Source: Syntrophaceae bacterium UBA6112 (lineage in GTDB: Bacteria; Desulfobacterota; Syntrophia; Syntrophales; UBA5619). From it: a stretch of 29,844 bases of DNA. Positions 23,868 to 29,844 of the stretch are shown here, in pieces; position 1 is the stretch's first letter; each line of letters begins with the position of its first letter. Position numbers and translations under genes: made by a program. The notes below the pieces were generated by a model. The model saw only the letters and a list, made by a program, of their open reading frames with translations, was not told the DNA's origin and did no database searches. Where the stretch lies: the NCBI GenBank assembly GCA_002423465.1, contig DIWG01000040.1:1-29844 (forward strand), read 5' to 3'.

Positions 23868-23941
23868 AAATATTCCTTTTTGCTTATGCAATTAGAAGTT
23901 CACCATCGGCCTGATTTCCTACAACTGTGCGCCACCCGGCG

Positions 23942-25057
23942 CTACTGCTTGTCGGCTCGGAGCCGGTTGTCCACTTCGCACGAAATCCCGTCGTCTCTCA
24001 AAATCGGCTGGTAGCACTGGTTGCAGGAGAGGCAGGTCGCCCTGGAACGGTCTCCCGATTGCCAGCGGCGCACGAGACGGGGTTCCCGGATCACGGGCCG
24101 GCTCAGGGCGATGTAATCGGCCTGGCCCTGTTCCACCAGTCCTTCCGCAACAGGGAAGGAGATGATCCCGCCGACCAGGATCAGGGGGACCTTCACCCTT
24201 TTTTTGAATTGCACGGCAGCTTCGCGGTAGTAGACCTCATCGCCTTCCTCTTTGAGAACCCCCTTCCGGCTGGGAATCTTTTCTCCGGAATAGACGGTCC
24301 CCCCGCTCATTTCTATGGCGTCGATCCCCCTGGCCGCAAGCATCTCGGACAGGGCGATCATCTCGTCCTGCCGGAACCCGTTATCGAGGAAGTCCTCCGA
24401 ATTGAGCTTGATCAGCACCGGATAATCCTTGCCCGTCCTGAGGCGTACGGCTTCGAACACTTCCAGGACAAACCGGGCCCGGTTTTCGATGGAGCCTCCG
24501 TACCCATCGGTTCTCCTGTTGAAATGGGGGGAGAGAAACTGGCTCAGCAGATACCCGTGGGCCCCATGGATCTCGACGCCGTCAAACCCGGCTTTCCGGG
24601 CACGGATCGCCGCATCGCCGAAGCAGGCTGCAATCCTGACCCTGTCGGCAGCGTTCATTTCTCTCGAGAGGCCGCCCTTTTCCTTTTCAAAGGCCGACGG
24701 GCCCAGGGCTTCAAATCCCGATATCCCCCGATCCGTCTGCGCACCTGCGTGAGCCAGTTGGGCGACGATCCTGCCCCCCTGTTCGTGGACGGCCTCCGTC
24801 ATCTTTTGCAGGCCGGGAATCATGGCATCGGAGTGTATCCCGAGCTGCCGGTTCCGTGCGCGGCCTTCAGGGCTCACGAAGGCATGGCTCGTGATGATGA
24901 GGCCGATGCCGCCTTCGGCAAGCTCCGCCATTTTTCCGGTAAGCGAATCCGTGCAGGCACCGTCCGGGGCTGCCATCCCTTCGTAGGTGGCCGACCGGAC
25001 AAACCGGTTTTTCAGCTCCAGTCCCTTGAGCGAAGTGGCTTCGAACAATGTCGACAT
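23942..25057 (-). CDS. NADH:flavin oxidoreductase, Old Yellow Enzyme family
   Basis: This 371-residue protein has a TIM barrel with FMN-enzyme marks. The N-terminus is LKNRFVRSATYEGMA. QLAHAGAQT comes near residue 100. GFDGVEIHGAHGYLLSQFLS comes near 167, with the catalytic-type His-Gly-Ala-His, then RRTDGYGGSIENRARFVLEV, VGGI and the flavin phosphate loop ADYIALSRPVI. The C-terminal RATCLSCNQC resembles the start of the 4Fe-4S binding region of the larger 2,4-dienoyl-CoA reductases. The protein stops shortly after, without the second NAD(P)/FAD domain. It is probably a single-domain ene-reductase on an enone or enoyl substrate. The cysteine motif suggests it may still bind a cluster. Its ATG has GGAG nine bases upstream. 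Confidence 0.93.
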   Translation of the reverse strand: MSTLFEATSLKGLELKNRFVRSATYEGMAAPDGACTDSLTGKMAELAEGGIGLIITSHAFVSPEGRARNRQLGIHSDAMIPGLQKMTEAVHEQGGRIVAQLAHAGAQTDRGISGFEALGPSAFEKEKGGLSREMNAADRVRIAACFGDAAIRARKAGFDGVEIHGAHGYLLSQFLSPHFNRRTDGYGGSIENRARFVLEVFEAVRLRTGKDYPVLIKLNSEDFLDNGFRQDEMIALSEMLAARGIDAIEMSGGTVYSGEKIPSRKGVLKEEGDEVYYREAAVQFKKRVKVPLILVGGIISFPVAEGLVEQGQADYIALSRPVIREPRLVRRWQSGDRSRATCLSCNQCYQPILRDDGISCEVDNRLRADKQ

Positions 25058-25654
25058 GATACGTCTCCATTCCGGGTGTTTTTCAACATCCTCCTGAATC
25101 CGCCCGCGAGCGCAGGGCCCCCTCCGCGGCTTGCTGCGGAGAGCTTCAATTCTGGAATATTTATATCACATGTTATGGGAGAACAACATTACTTCGCGCG
25201 ATCGCGCGACGATACCCGGAACCGGCTGCCGTCATCGCACGGGGTGTGCGGGGAAAAGGCCGGTAGTATCCCGTTTTTGCCGTAACGGATCGAGGGTTGA
25301 CAATCCCTCCGGATCGTGAAATTGAAAGTCTGCATCTCCGGGGTCTCTTCCCGGTTTCAGCAGTCGCTCATTCAAACGGTTGTCGACGAACTCAACGGCG
25401 TCGGCCTTTGCCCCAGCAAGGGCGAAAGCGCTGCCCGGACAGCCTGGGTGATGGACCGGATGGTGGAAAATGGTGCAGCGGATCGTTCGCTCAAGAAAAA
25501 ATGAAATTCTTCAAAATGATACAATTCCCCCGAATCGACGCAGACGGGTGATATTTTCCGGGCCGTATCCAGTATGGATTCTGGCTCCGGTCTTCATCGC
25601 AGTTCCAATCGATGATGTAATGGCAGCTATTTTCGGTTTCCTTCCTGGGGGAAT
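25058..25654. other. Upstream region of the OYE gene: hairpin, promoter candidate, palindrome, one weak small frame
   Basis: A CTCCGC/GCGGAG hairpin lies at 25122-25141 in the OYE leader. A minus-strand TATAAA at 25160-25165 has a poor -35 (TTGTTC at 25181-25186, 15-base spacing). A 16-base perfect palindrome TCGCGCGA-TCGCGCGA is at 25194-25209. A plus-strand 62-codon frame (25316-25504, GTG start, MKLKVCISGVSSRFQQSL) is unlike anything I recognise. It could be a short gene or a remnant. The rest shows nothing I can name. Confidence 0.4.
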
Positions 25655-25893
25655 ATGCTTGACAAATTTGTTATTAATTGCACTAATGGCGCACTTTTGA
25701 AAGAACCTGTTTTCATGACCCAGCGTGGAAGAGCGGCTGCCGTCATGGTCAGTATGGAAGCCTCTAAGAATGCACGGCACGAAATGAACATTTTGCGTCT
25801 GCTGGTCCAAGGCAAGGAAGAGATGGCGGCAGGAATGGGCATGAACTCAAAGACGTGCTCAGAGAAGCTGACCATTATTGGGGTAACCTGAAA
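25655..25893 (+). pseudogene. Frameshifted Phd/YefM-type antitoxin remnant
   Basis: The first frame gives ALLKEPVFMTQRGRAAAVMV with the EPVxxTxRGRxAAVxVS core of Phd/YefM antitoxins, followed by a helix with LRLLVQGKEEMAAG. Near 25838 a frameshift moves the expected C-terminal motif (HELKDVLREADHYW) into another frame, so the translated product ends in unrelated residues. The N-terminal DNA-binding part is not recognisable. No toxin gene follows. The frame of the C-terminal piece runs open into the TRAP protein gene. Confidence 0.65.
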
Positions 25894-25917
25894 CCATTGA
25901 AAAAGAAGGAGGAAACG

Positions 25918-26943
25918 ATGAAAGAGAGGGGAAGGATGAAGAGAAACATGGTCGTAGTGTTGCTGGCTCTGGCAGTGATTGCGGCGCCGCTGTTCGCCGC
26001 CGGGCAGGCGGAGGCGGCGGCCAAGATCATCAAGATCTCCAACGGGCTCAACGAGAAGCACCCGGTGCTTCTTGCCCAGTACGAGTTCGAAAAGTACATC
26101 GAAAGCCGGCTGCCCGGCAAGTACGACATCCAGGTGTACGCCAACGCCCAGCTCGGCGACGACGTGCGCGCCACCGAGGGCGTGCGCATGGGCACCCTGG
26201 AGATGGTCACCACGACCGCCTCGCCGATCACCGGCCTGGTGCAGGAGTTCAACATCTTCGATTTGCCCTTCATCTTCTCCAACGAGAAGGAGGCGGACGC
26301 CATCTTCGACGGCCCGGTGGGCGCCAAGCTGCTGGCCCTGCTGGAGCCCAAGGGGTTAAAGTGCCTGGCCTACATGGAGAACGGCTTCCGCCAGCTCACC
26401 AACTCCGTGCGCGAAGTGAAGACCCCCGAGGACCTCAAGAAGCTGAAGATCCGCACCATGCAGAATCCGATCCACCTGGCCGCGTGGAAGGCCCTGGGCG
26501 CCAACCCCACGCCGATGCCCTTCAGCGAGGTCTTCACCGCCATGCAGCAGAAGACCATCGACGGCCAGGAGAATCCCATTCCGACCATCTACCTGCAGAA
26601 GTTCTACGAGGTGCAGAAGTACACCACCCTGTCCGGGCACATCTACAGCCCCTTCCTGATGTTGATCAACAAGAAGCTCTTCGACTCCTTCCCGCCCGGC
26701 GACCAGAAGGTCTTCCTGGATGCGGCCGTCATGGCCTCGAAGTTCGAGCGTCAGGTCAACCGAAAGATGAACAAGGACCTGGTGACCGAGCTGCGCAAGG
26801 CCGGCAACATCGTGACCGAGCTCACCCCTGAGCAGGTCGCGCAGTTCCGCGCGGCGGTCAAGCCCGTCTACGACGAATGGGTGCCCAAGATCGGTCCCGC
26901 GTTCGTGGCCGAGTTCCAGAAGGCCGCTGCTGCCGCGAAATAG
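25918..26943 (+). CDS. TRAP transporter substrate-binding protein, DctP type
   Basis: This 341-residue periplasmic protein has a signal peptide (residues about 8-33, VVVLLALAVIAAPLFAAGQAEA) followed by the DctP fold. Marks include GLNEKHPVLLAQYEFEKYIE, VYANAQLGDDVRATEGVRMG, DLPFIF near 117, TPEDLKKLKIRTMQNPIH with the arginine that binds the substrate carboxylate, and DGQENPIPTIYLQKFYEVQK. The ATG at 25918 has AAGGAGG upstream. Codons are almost uniformly G- or C-ended, unlike neighbouring genes, which suggests recent acquisition. The DctQ and DctM membrane subunits are absent. Homologues bind C4-dicarboxylates or sugar acids; the ligand here is not known. Confidence 0.93.
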   Translation: MKERGRMKRNMVVVLLALAVIAAPLFAAGQAEAAAKIIKISNGLNEKHPVLLAQYEFEKYIESRLPGKYDIQVYANAQLGDDVRATEGVRMGTLEMVTTTASPITGLVQEFNIFDLPFIFSNEKEADAIFDGPVGAKLLALLEPKGLKCLAYMENGFRQLTNSVREVKTPEDLKKLKIRTMQNPIHLAAWKALGANPTPMPFSEVFTAMQQKTIDGQENPIPTIYLQKFYEVQKYTTLSGHIYSPFLMLINKKLFDSFPPGDQKVFLDAAVMASKFERQVNRKMNKDLVTELRKAGNIVTELTPEQVAQFRAAVKPVYDEWVPKIGPAFVAEFQKAAAAAK

Positions 26944-26954
26944 GACGGCTGCTC

Positions 26955-27134
26955 CGATCGGTGTCCCTGCTTTTTCCCGTCCGGGCGAAGGAGTTTTCCC
27001 TCTCCTTCGCCCAGGTCGGTTTTCTGCGGACCGGATATTCCGGCGCCTCCGGGCTGTCCCGGCGGATCGCCTCGGGCGTTTTGTGGTGCCGCAGCAGGGC
27101 AGTGAGGCCGGACGGACGGCCTGTGGCGCAATGA
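26955..27134 (+). pseudogene. Remnant resembling the N-terminus of an MFS transporter
   Basis: A short frame encodes LLFPVRAKEFSLSFAQVGFL and RTGYSGASGL, close to the first helices of major facilitator superfamily proteins (LFPLLAKEFGLSYAQVGLLR-like). The similarity ends after about 40 residues. No start codon in this frame is convincing and nothing downstream continues it. The identification rests on pattern only. Confidence 0.45.
26983..27012. repeat. 11-bp hairpin 39 bases past the TRAP protein gene
   Basis: GGGCGAAGGAG (26983-26993) pairs perfectly with CTCCTTCGCCC (27002-27012) around an 8-base T-rich loop. It could stop or protect the dctP transcript, although only GGTCGGTTTTC follows rather than a full T run. 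It overlaps the MFS-like remnant, so it may partly reflect that coding sequence. Confidence 0.5.
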
Positions 27135-27164
27135 TCCGGAAACAAGTCCGGCAAAGGGGAATCC

Positions 27165-27302
27165 GTGCGAACCATCGGCCGGGCATCGCAGGCGGCGACC
27201 GACGATCTCCGGCTGAAAATGAAGCAGGCCTTCGTGACGGCCATGAAGCTGGAATACATGTTCTGGGACGGGGTTTATAAAGGGGCGAGGTGGGTGAAGT
27301 GA
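27165..27302 (+). pseudogene. C-terminal remnant of a TenA (thiaminase II) gene
   Basis: A 45-codon frame contains LRLKMKQAFVTAMKLEYMFW followed by DGVYKGARW. This matches the C-terminal helix of TenA/thiaminase II proteins (FxxSxxxEYMFWDMAYxxxxW). Nothing of the remaining 180 or so residues can be found upstream. It is therefore a truncated leftover, although the C-terminal frame is still open to a TGA. Confidence 0.6.
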
Positions 27303-27530
27303 CAAACCCCATCGGTGCGGCAACAGCGGACGATCGCTCAGCGATCCCCCGGGGATCGCTTCTCCGGCAACCGATATGAGCCAATGCGGCCCCGTACCTG
27401 TTGCATCGGCCGGCCGGGCGTGATAGCCTCCGGACGGCACAGAGGCCGGACAGGCTTTTGAAGCGCCCGCAGAAAAGTCATTTTCAGCCGACGGTTAAGG
27501 AATGCCTCTTGTTGTCAGGGGTGAATGTCC
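27303..27530. other. Gap upstream of the ACT-domain gene
   Basis: Apart from the palindromes at 27332-27360 no gene, riboswitch or convincing promoter could be recognised. The stretch contains further GGCCGG-rich inverted segments (27410-27455) that might fold, but no known motif fits. Confidence 0.4.
27332..27360. repeat. Interlocking palindromes GATCGCT/AGCGATC/GGGGATCGCT
   Basis: AGCGATCCCC (27340-27349) and GGGGATCGCT (27351-27360) form a perfect 10-bp inverted repeat about one base. The left arm also pairs with GATCGCT at 27332-27338. Two mutually exclusive hairpins are possible. The site lies 170 bases upstream of the ACT-domain gene in otherwise empty sequence. Confidence 0.6.
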
Positions 27531-27818
27531 ATGGAAAAGGAAAAGGATCTCCGCGCCGTCATCACCGTCGTCGGCGTGGACCGGGTCGGGATCATCGCCC
27601 GCATCACCGGCGAGCTCGCCGCTCTTAACATCAACATCCTCGATATCAGCCAGACGATCATGGGCGATCTGTTCACCATGAGCATGATCGTCGACATGGG
27701 CTCCGCCCGGAAGCCCTTTGTGGAGGCCCGGGACGAGCTGGTGGCGCTCGGCCGGGAGATGGCGATGGAGATCCATGTCCAGCGGGAGGATGTCTTCCGC
27801 TACATGCACAGGATCTGA
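27531..27818 (+). CDS. ACT-domain regulatory protein, UPF0237 family
   Basis: This 95-residue protein consists of a single ACT domain: AVITVVGVDRVGIIARITGE, then LAALNINILDISQTIMGDLF, TMSMIVDMG, and a C-terminal helix with ELVALGREMAMEIHVQREDVF. ACT domains bind small ligands, often amino acids, as dimers. UPF0237 genes are regularly followed by the UPF0210/DUF711 gene, as here 59 bases later. I prefer the ATG at 27531 (AGGGG nine bases upstream). The ATG at 27525, two codons earlier, is also possible but its ribosome site is only three bases away. The ligand is not known. Confidence 0.93.
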   Translation: MEKEKDLRAVITVVGVDRVGIIARITGELAALNINILDISQTIMGDLFTMSMIVDMGSARKPFVEARDELVALGREMAMEIHVQREDVFRYMHRI

Positions 27819-27877
27819 TCGGGCGTCCCCTTCCGGCCGGCGGCCTTTCCCGAGACCAGGAAGACGAGGCGATCAGG

Positions 27878-29239
27878 ATGAATTATTCGCCGCAGGAGAT
27901 TATCGAGACGGTCAAGATGGTCCAGGCGGAGCATCTGGACATCCGCACCGTGACCATGGGAATTTCCCTGCTGGACTGCGCCGGCGACGACGGGGCGGTC
28001 CTGTGCCGCAAGGTCTATGACAAGATCATGGCCCGGGCCGGGCGCCTCGTGCCGGTGTGCGAGACGATCGAAAAGGAGCTGGGCATCCCCATCGTCCACA
28101 AGCGGATTGCCGTGACGCCGATTTCCCTGGTGGCCGCGGGCATTCCGGCGGACGGCTACGTTGCCGTAGCCCGCGCCCTCGACCGCGCCGCGGCCGCGGC
28201 CGGCGTCAACTTCATTGGCGGCTTTTCGGCCCTGGTCCATAAGGGGTTCACCTGCGGCGACACCCACCTGATCAACGCGCTTCCCGAGGCGCTGGCAGAA
28301 ACGCAGAAGGTGTGCGCCTCGGTGAACCTCGCCACCAGCAAGGCGGGGATCAACATGGACGCCGTGGCGCTCATGGGCCGGATCATCAAGCGGACGGCCG
28401 GGCTGACCGCCTTGGCGGGGAGCATCGGCTGTGCCAAGCTGGTCGTTTTCTGCAACGTTCCCGAGGACAACCCCTTCATGGCCGGCGCCTTTCACGGGAT
28501 CGGCGAGCCGGAGACGGTAATCAACGTCGGGGTGAGCGGCCCCGGCGTTGTCCTGCATGCCGTCCGGGAAAGCCCGGAAGCCGACTTCGGAGAGCTTGCC
28601 GAGATCATCAAGAAGACCGCCTTCAAAACCACCCGGATGGGGGAGCTGGTCGGCCGCATGGCCTCCGAGCGGCTGGGGACGCGCTTCGGGATCGTCGATC
28701 TGTCGCTGGCCCCCACCCCGGCCGTCGGCGACAGCATTGCGGCGATCCTGGAAGAAATGGGCATCCAGACCTGCGGAGCGCCGGGAACGACGGCGGCGCT
28801 CGCGCTCCTCAACGACGCGGTCAAGAAAGGCGGGACGATGGCATCCTCTTATGTCGGCGGCCTGAGCGGGGCCTTCATCCCTGTCAGCGAGGACGCCGGG
28901 ATGATCGCCGCCGTCGAGGCGGGCGCGATGTCGCTGGAGAAGCTCGAAGCGATGACCTGCGTCTGTTCGGTCGGCATAGACATGGCGGCCGTTCCGGGCG
29001 ATACGCCGGCGGAGACGATTTCCGCATTGATTGCCGACGAGATGGCGATCGGGATGGTCAACAAAAAGACGACCGCCGTCCGCATCATTCCCGTGGTGGG
29101 TAAAAAAGCCGGGGAGAGAGTCGAATTCGGCGGGCTTCTGGGCACGGCCCCGGTCATGGCGATCAGCCGGCTGGATTCTTCCCGCTTCATCCGCCGCGGC
29201 GGCCAGATCCCTTCCCCCATCGGCAGCCTGACGAACTGA
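27878..29239 (+). CDS. UPF0210/DUF711 family protein (PFL-like)
   Basis: This 453-residue protein has the usual family length and runs through all family blocks: LDIRTVTMGISLLDCAGDD, IPIVHKRIAVTPISLVA, FIGGFSALVHKGFTCGDTHL, INMDAVALMGRIIKRTA, GCAKLVVFCNVPEDNPFMAG, FGIVDLSLAPTPAVGDS and CGAPGTTAALALLNDAVKKG. The fold is related to pyruvate formate-lyase-type barrels but lacks a glycyl radical sequence. The biochemical role is not established, though the constant pairing with UPF0237 ACT proteins suggests ligand-controlled activity. It starts at ATG 27878 and shows no defect. Confidence 0.94.
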   Translation: MNYSPQEIIETVKMVQAEHLDIRTVTMGISLLDCAGDDGAVLCRKVYDKIMARAGRLVPVCETIEKELGIPIVHKRIAVTPISLVAAGIPADGYVAVARALDRAAAAAGVNFIGGFSALVHKGFTCGDTHLINALPEALAETQKVCASVNLATSKAGINMDAVALMGRIIKRTAGLTALAGSIGCAKLVVFCNVPEDNPFMAGAFHGIGEPETVINVGVSGPGVVLHAVRESPEADFGELAEIIKKTAFKTTRMGELVGRMASERLGTRFGIVDLSLAPTPAVGDSIAAILEEMGIQTCGAPGTTAALALLNDAVKKGGTMASSYVGGLSGAFIPVSEDAGMIAAVEAGAMSLEKLEAMTCVCSVGIDMAAVPGDTPAETISALIADEMAIGMVNKKTTAVRIIPVVGKKAGERVEFGGLLGTAPVMAISRLDSSRFIRRGGQIPSPIGSLTN

Positions 29240-29359
29240 GGGCCAATGACGGCCGGATCAATCCATCAGGCAGGTTGACCGGTTGAAAAAGCGGATCATA
29301 CCCTTGATTGGATCGTTATTGGATCGAGGTGGAGATTATCCATCGAACCGTTCTTGAAG

Positions 29360-29844
29360 TTACAACTCACAGCAAACCCTGTCTTTCCCGTTCTTTTTCC
29401 CCTGGTACATGAGCTGGTCAACCCGGTGAACGAAGGCCTTCATCACCTCCTGCGGAATGTACTGCGCAACCCCGATGCTTACCGTTATATGAATGTCCTG
29501 ACCCGGCGCCGTGGAAAAATTCTCCTTCTTGAACTCCGCCCGGATTCTTTCTGCCGTGACGGCGCCGTCCGCGCTGGATGTCATGGGCAGGAGAACGGCG
29601 AATTCCTCGCCGCCGTAACGGTATGCGGAATCGGTCTGGCGCAGGCAACTTTTTATGACTTGGCCGAGCCTTGATAAAACCCGATCTCCCTCGACATGAC
29701 CGTAGGTGTCGTTGAATGTCTTGAAATCGTCTAGATCGAGAATCGACATGGTCAAAGGCTGTCCGTAGCGGTCCGTACGATCGATCTCCATCCGGAGCTG
29801 CTGATAAAAATGCCGGGAGTTGTAAAGCTGGGTGAGGTCGTCGA
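29360..29844 (-). CDS. Diguanylate cyclase (GGDEF domain), 5' end outside the window
   Basis: The C-terminal 161 residues of a GGDEF protein are present, read from the window edge. The domain starts with DDLTQLYNSRHF, continues with SILDLDDFKTFNDTYGHVEG (metal and substrate residues), and has the active site GGEEF with RYGGEEFAVLLP. The inhibitory site RQTD lies five residues before GGEEF, so product inhibition by c-di-GMP is likely. The domain ends with VSIGVAQY and ADxxMYxGKKNGKDRV-like DQLMYQGKKNGKDRV. The sensory part, if any, lies beyond 29844. It converges with the DUF711 gene; the 120-base gap shows no clear terminator. Confidence 0.95.
   Translation of the reverse strand, partial: DDLTQLYNSRHFYQQLRMEIDRTDRYGQPLTMSILDLDDFKTFNDTYGHVEGDRVLSRLGQVIKSCLRQTDSAYRYGGEEFAVLLPMTSSADGAVTAERIRAEFKKENFSTAPGQDIHITVSIGVAQYIPQEVMKAFVHRVDQLMYQGKKNGKDRVCCEL

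Noticed and set aside
27303..27524. Riboswitch upstream of the ACT gene
   Set aside because: GGCCGG-rich folds are possible, but no known riboswitch core could be matched by eye.
28312..29103. Arg/Gly-rich frame inside the DUF711 gene
   Set aside because: It is an out-of-frame shadow; the DUF711 frame has all family blocks.

Overview
The window is GC-rich DNA from a Gram-negative bacterium. It carries a complete Mla-type outer-membrane lipid transport operon, a VacJ/MlaA lipoprotein, LolA-like and beta-barrel proteins, and Lon with Hsp20. The content (MlaF with a degenerate GGDEF-like tail, a GTG/CATTCCCGC-type dispersed palindrome, the UPF0237/UPF0210 pair, an rSAM/selenodomain-associated transferase) fits a Desulfobacterota/Syntrophales-like deltaproteobacterium. 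That placement is inference, because no marker gene is present. No tRNA, rRNA, CRISPR array or intact insertion sequence was seen.

Left part (1-11.4 kb, all minus strand). Read in the direction of transcription, the Mla operon comes first: mlaE, mlaF with a C-terminal extension, mlaD, mlaC, mlaA, and an outer-membrane beta-barrel that overlaps mlaA by four bases. About 50 bp later follows a YbhGFSR-like exporter: an HlyD-type adaptor, two separate ABC ATPases (one fused gene, ybhF, in E. coli), two ABC-2 permeases, and a 333-residue protein of unknown function with a possible nuclease-like C-terminus. Dispersed palindromes lie inside and between the two ATPase genes.

Middle (11.5-18 kb). A small heat-shock gene and lon form a minus-strand operon. 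Divergent from it, a strong promoter placed almost on the start codon drives a SAM methyltransferase, followed by an NCS2-type permease with an unusual C-terminal domain resembling a degenerate HATPase/anti-sigma fold. A CPBP-family membrane protease with a TTG start follows.

18-21.5 kb (minus strand). ABC ATPase, ABC-2 permease, LolA-like periplasmic protein, a 41-codon remnant that looks like an internally deleted family-2 glycosyltransferase, and the DUF2064/TIGR04282 transferase that usually accompanies such a glycosyltransferase.

21.5-27.5 kb is an accessory and decaying region. It holds a frameshifted ABC-exporter fragment, an IlvD/Edd dehydratase and an Old Yellow Enzyme-type reductase (both minus), a frameshifted Phd/YefM antitoxin remnant, an orphan TRAP substrate-binding protein with markedly different codon use, and short remnants resembling an MFS transporter and the C-terminus of TenA.

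Right end. The ACT-domain regulator (UPF0237) and its usual partner UPF0210/DUF711 are intact. The window closes inside a GGDEF diguanylate cyclase on the minus strand that keeps both its active site and its inhibitory site.
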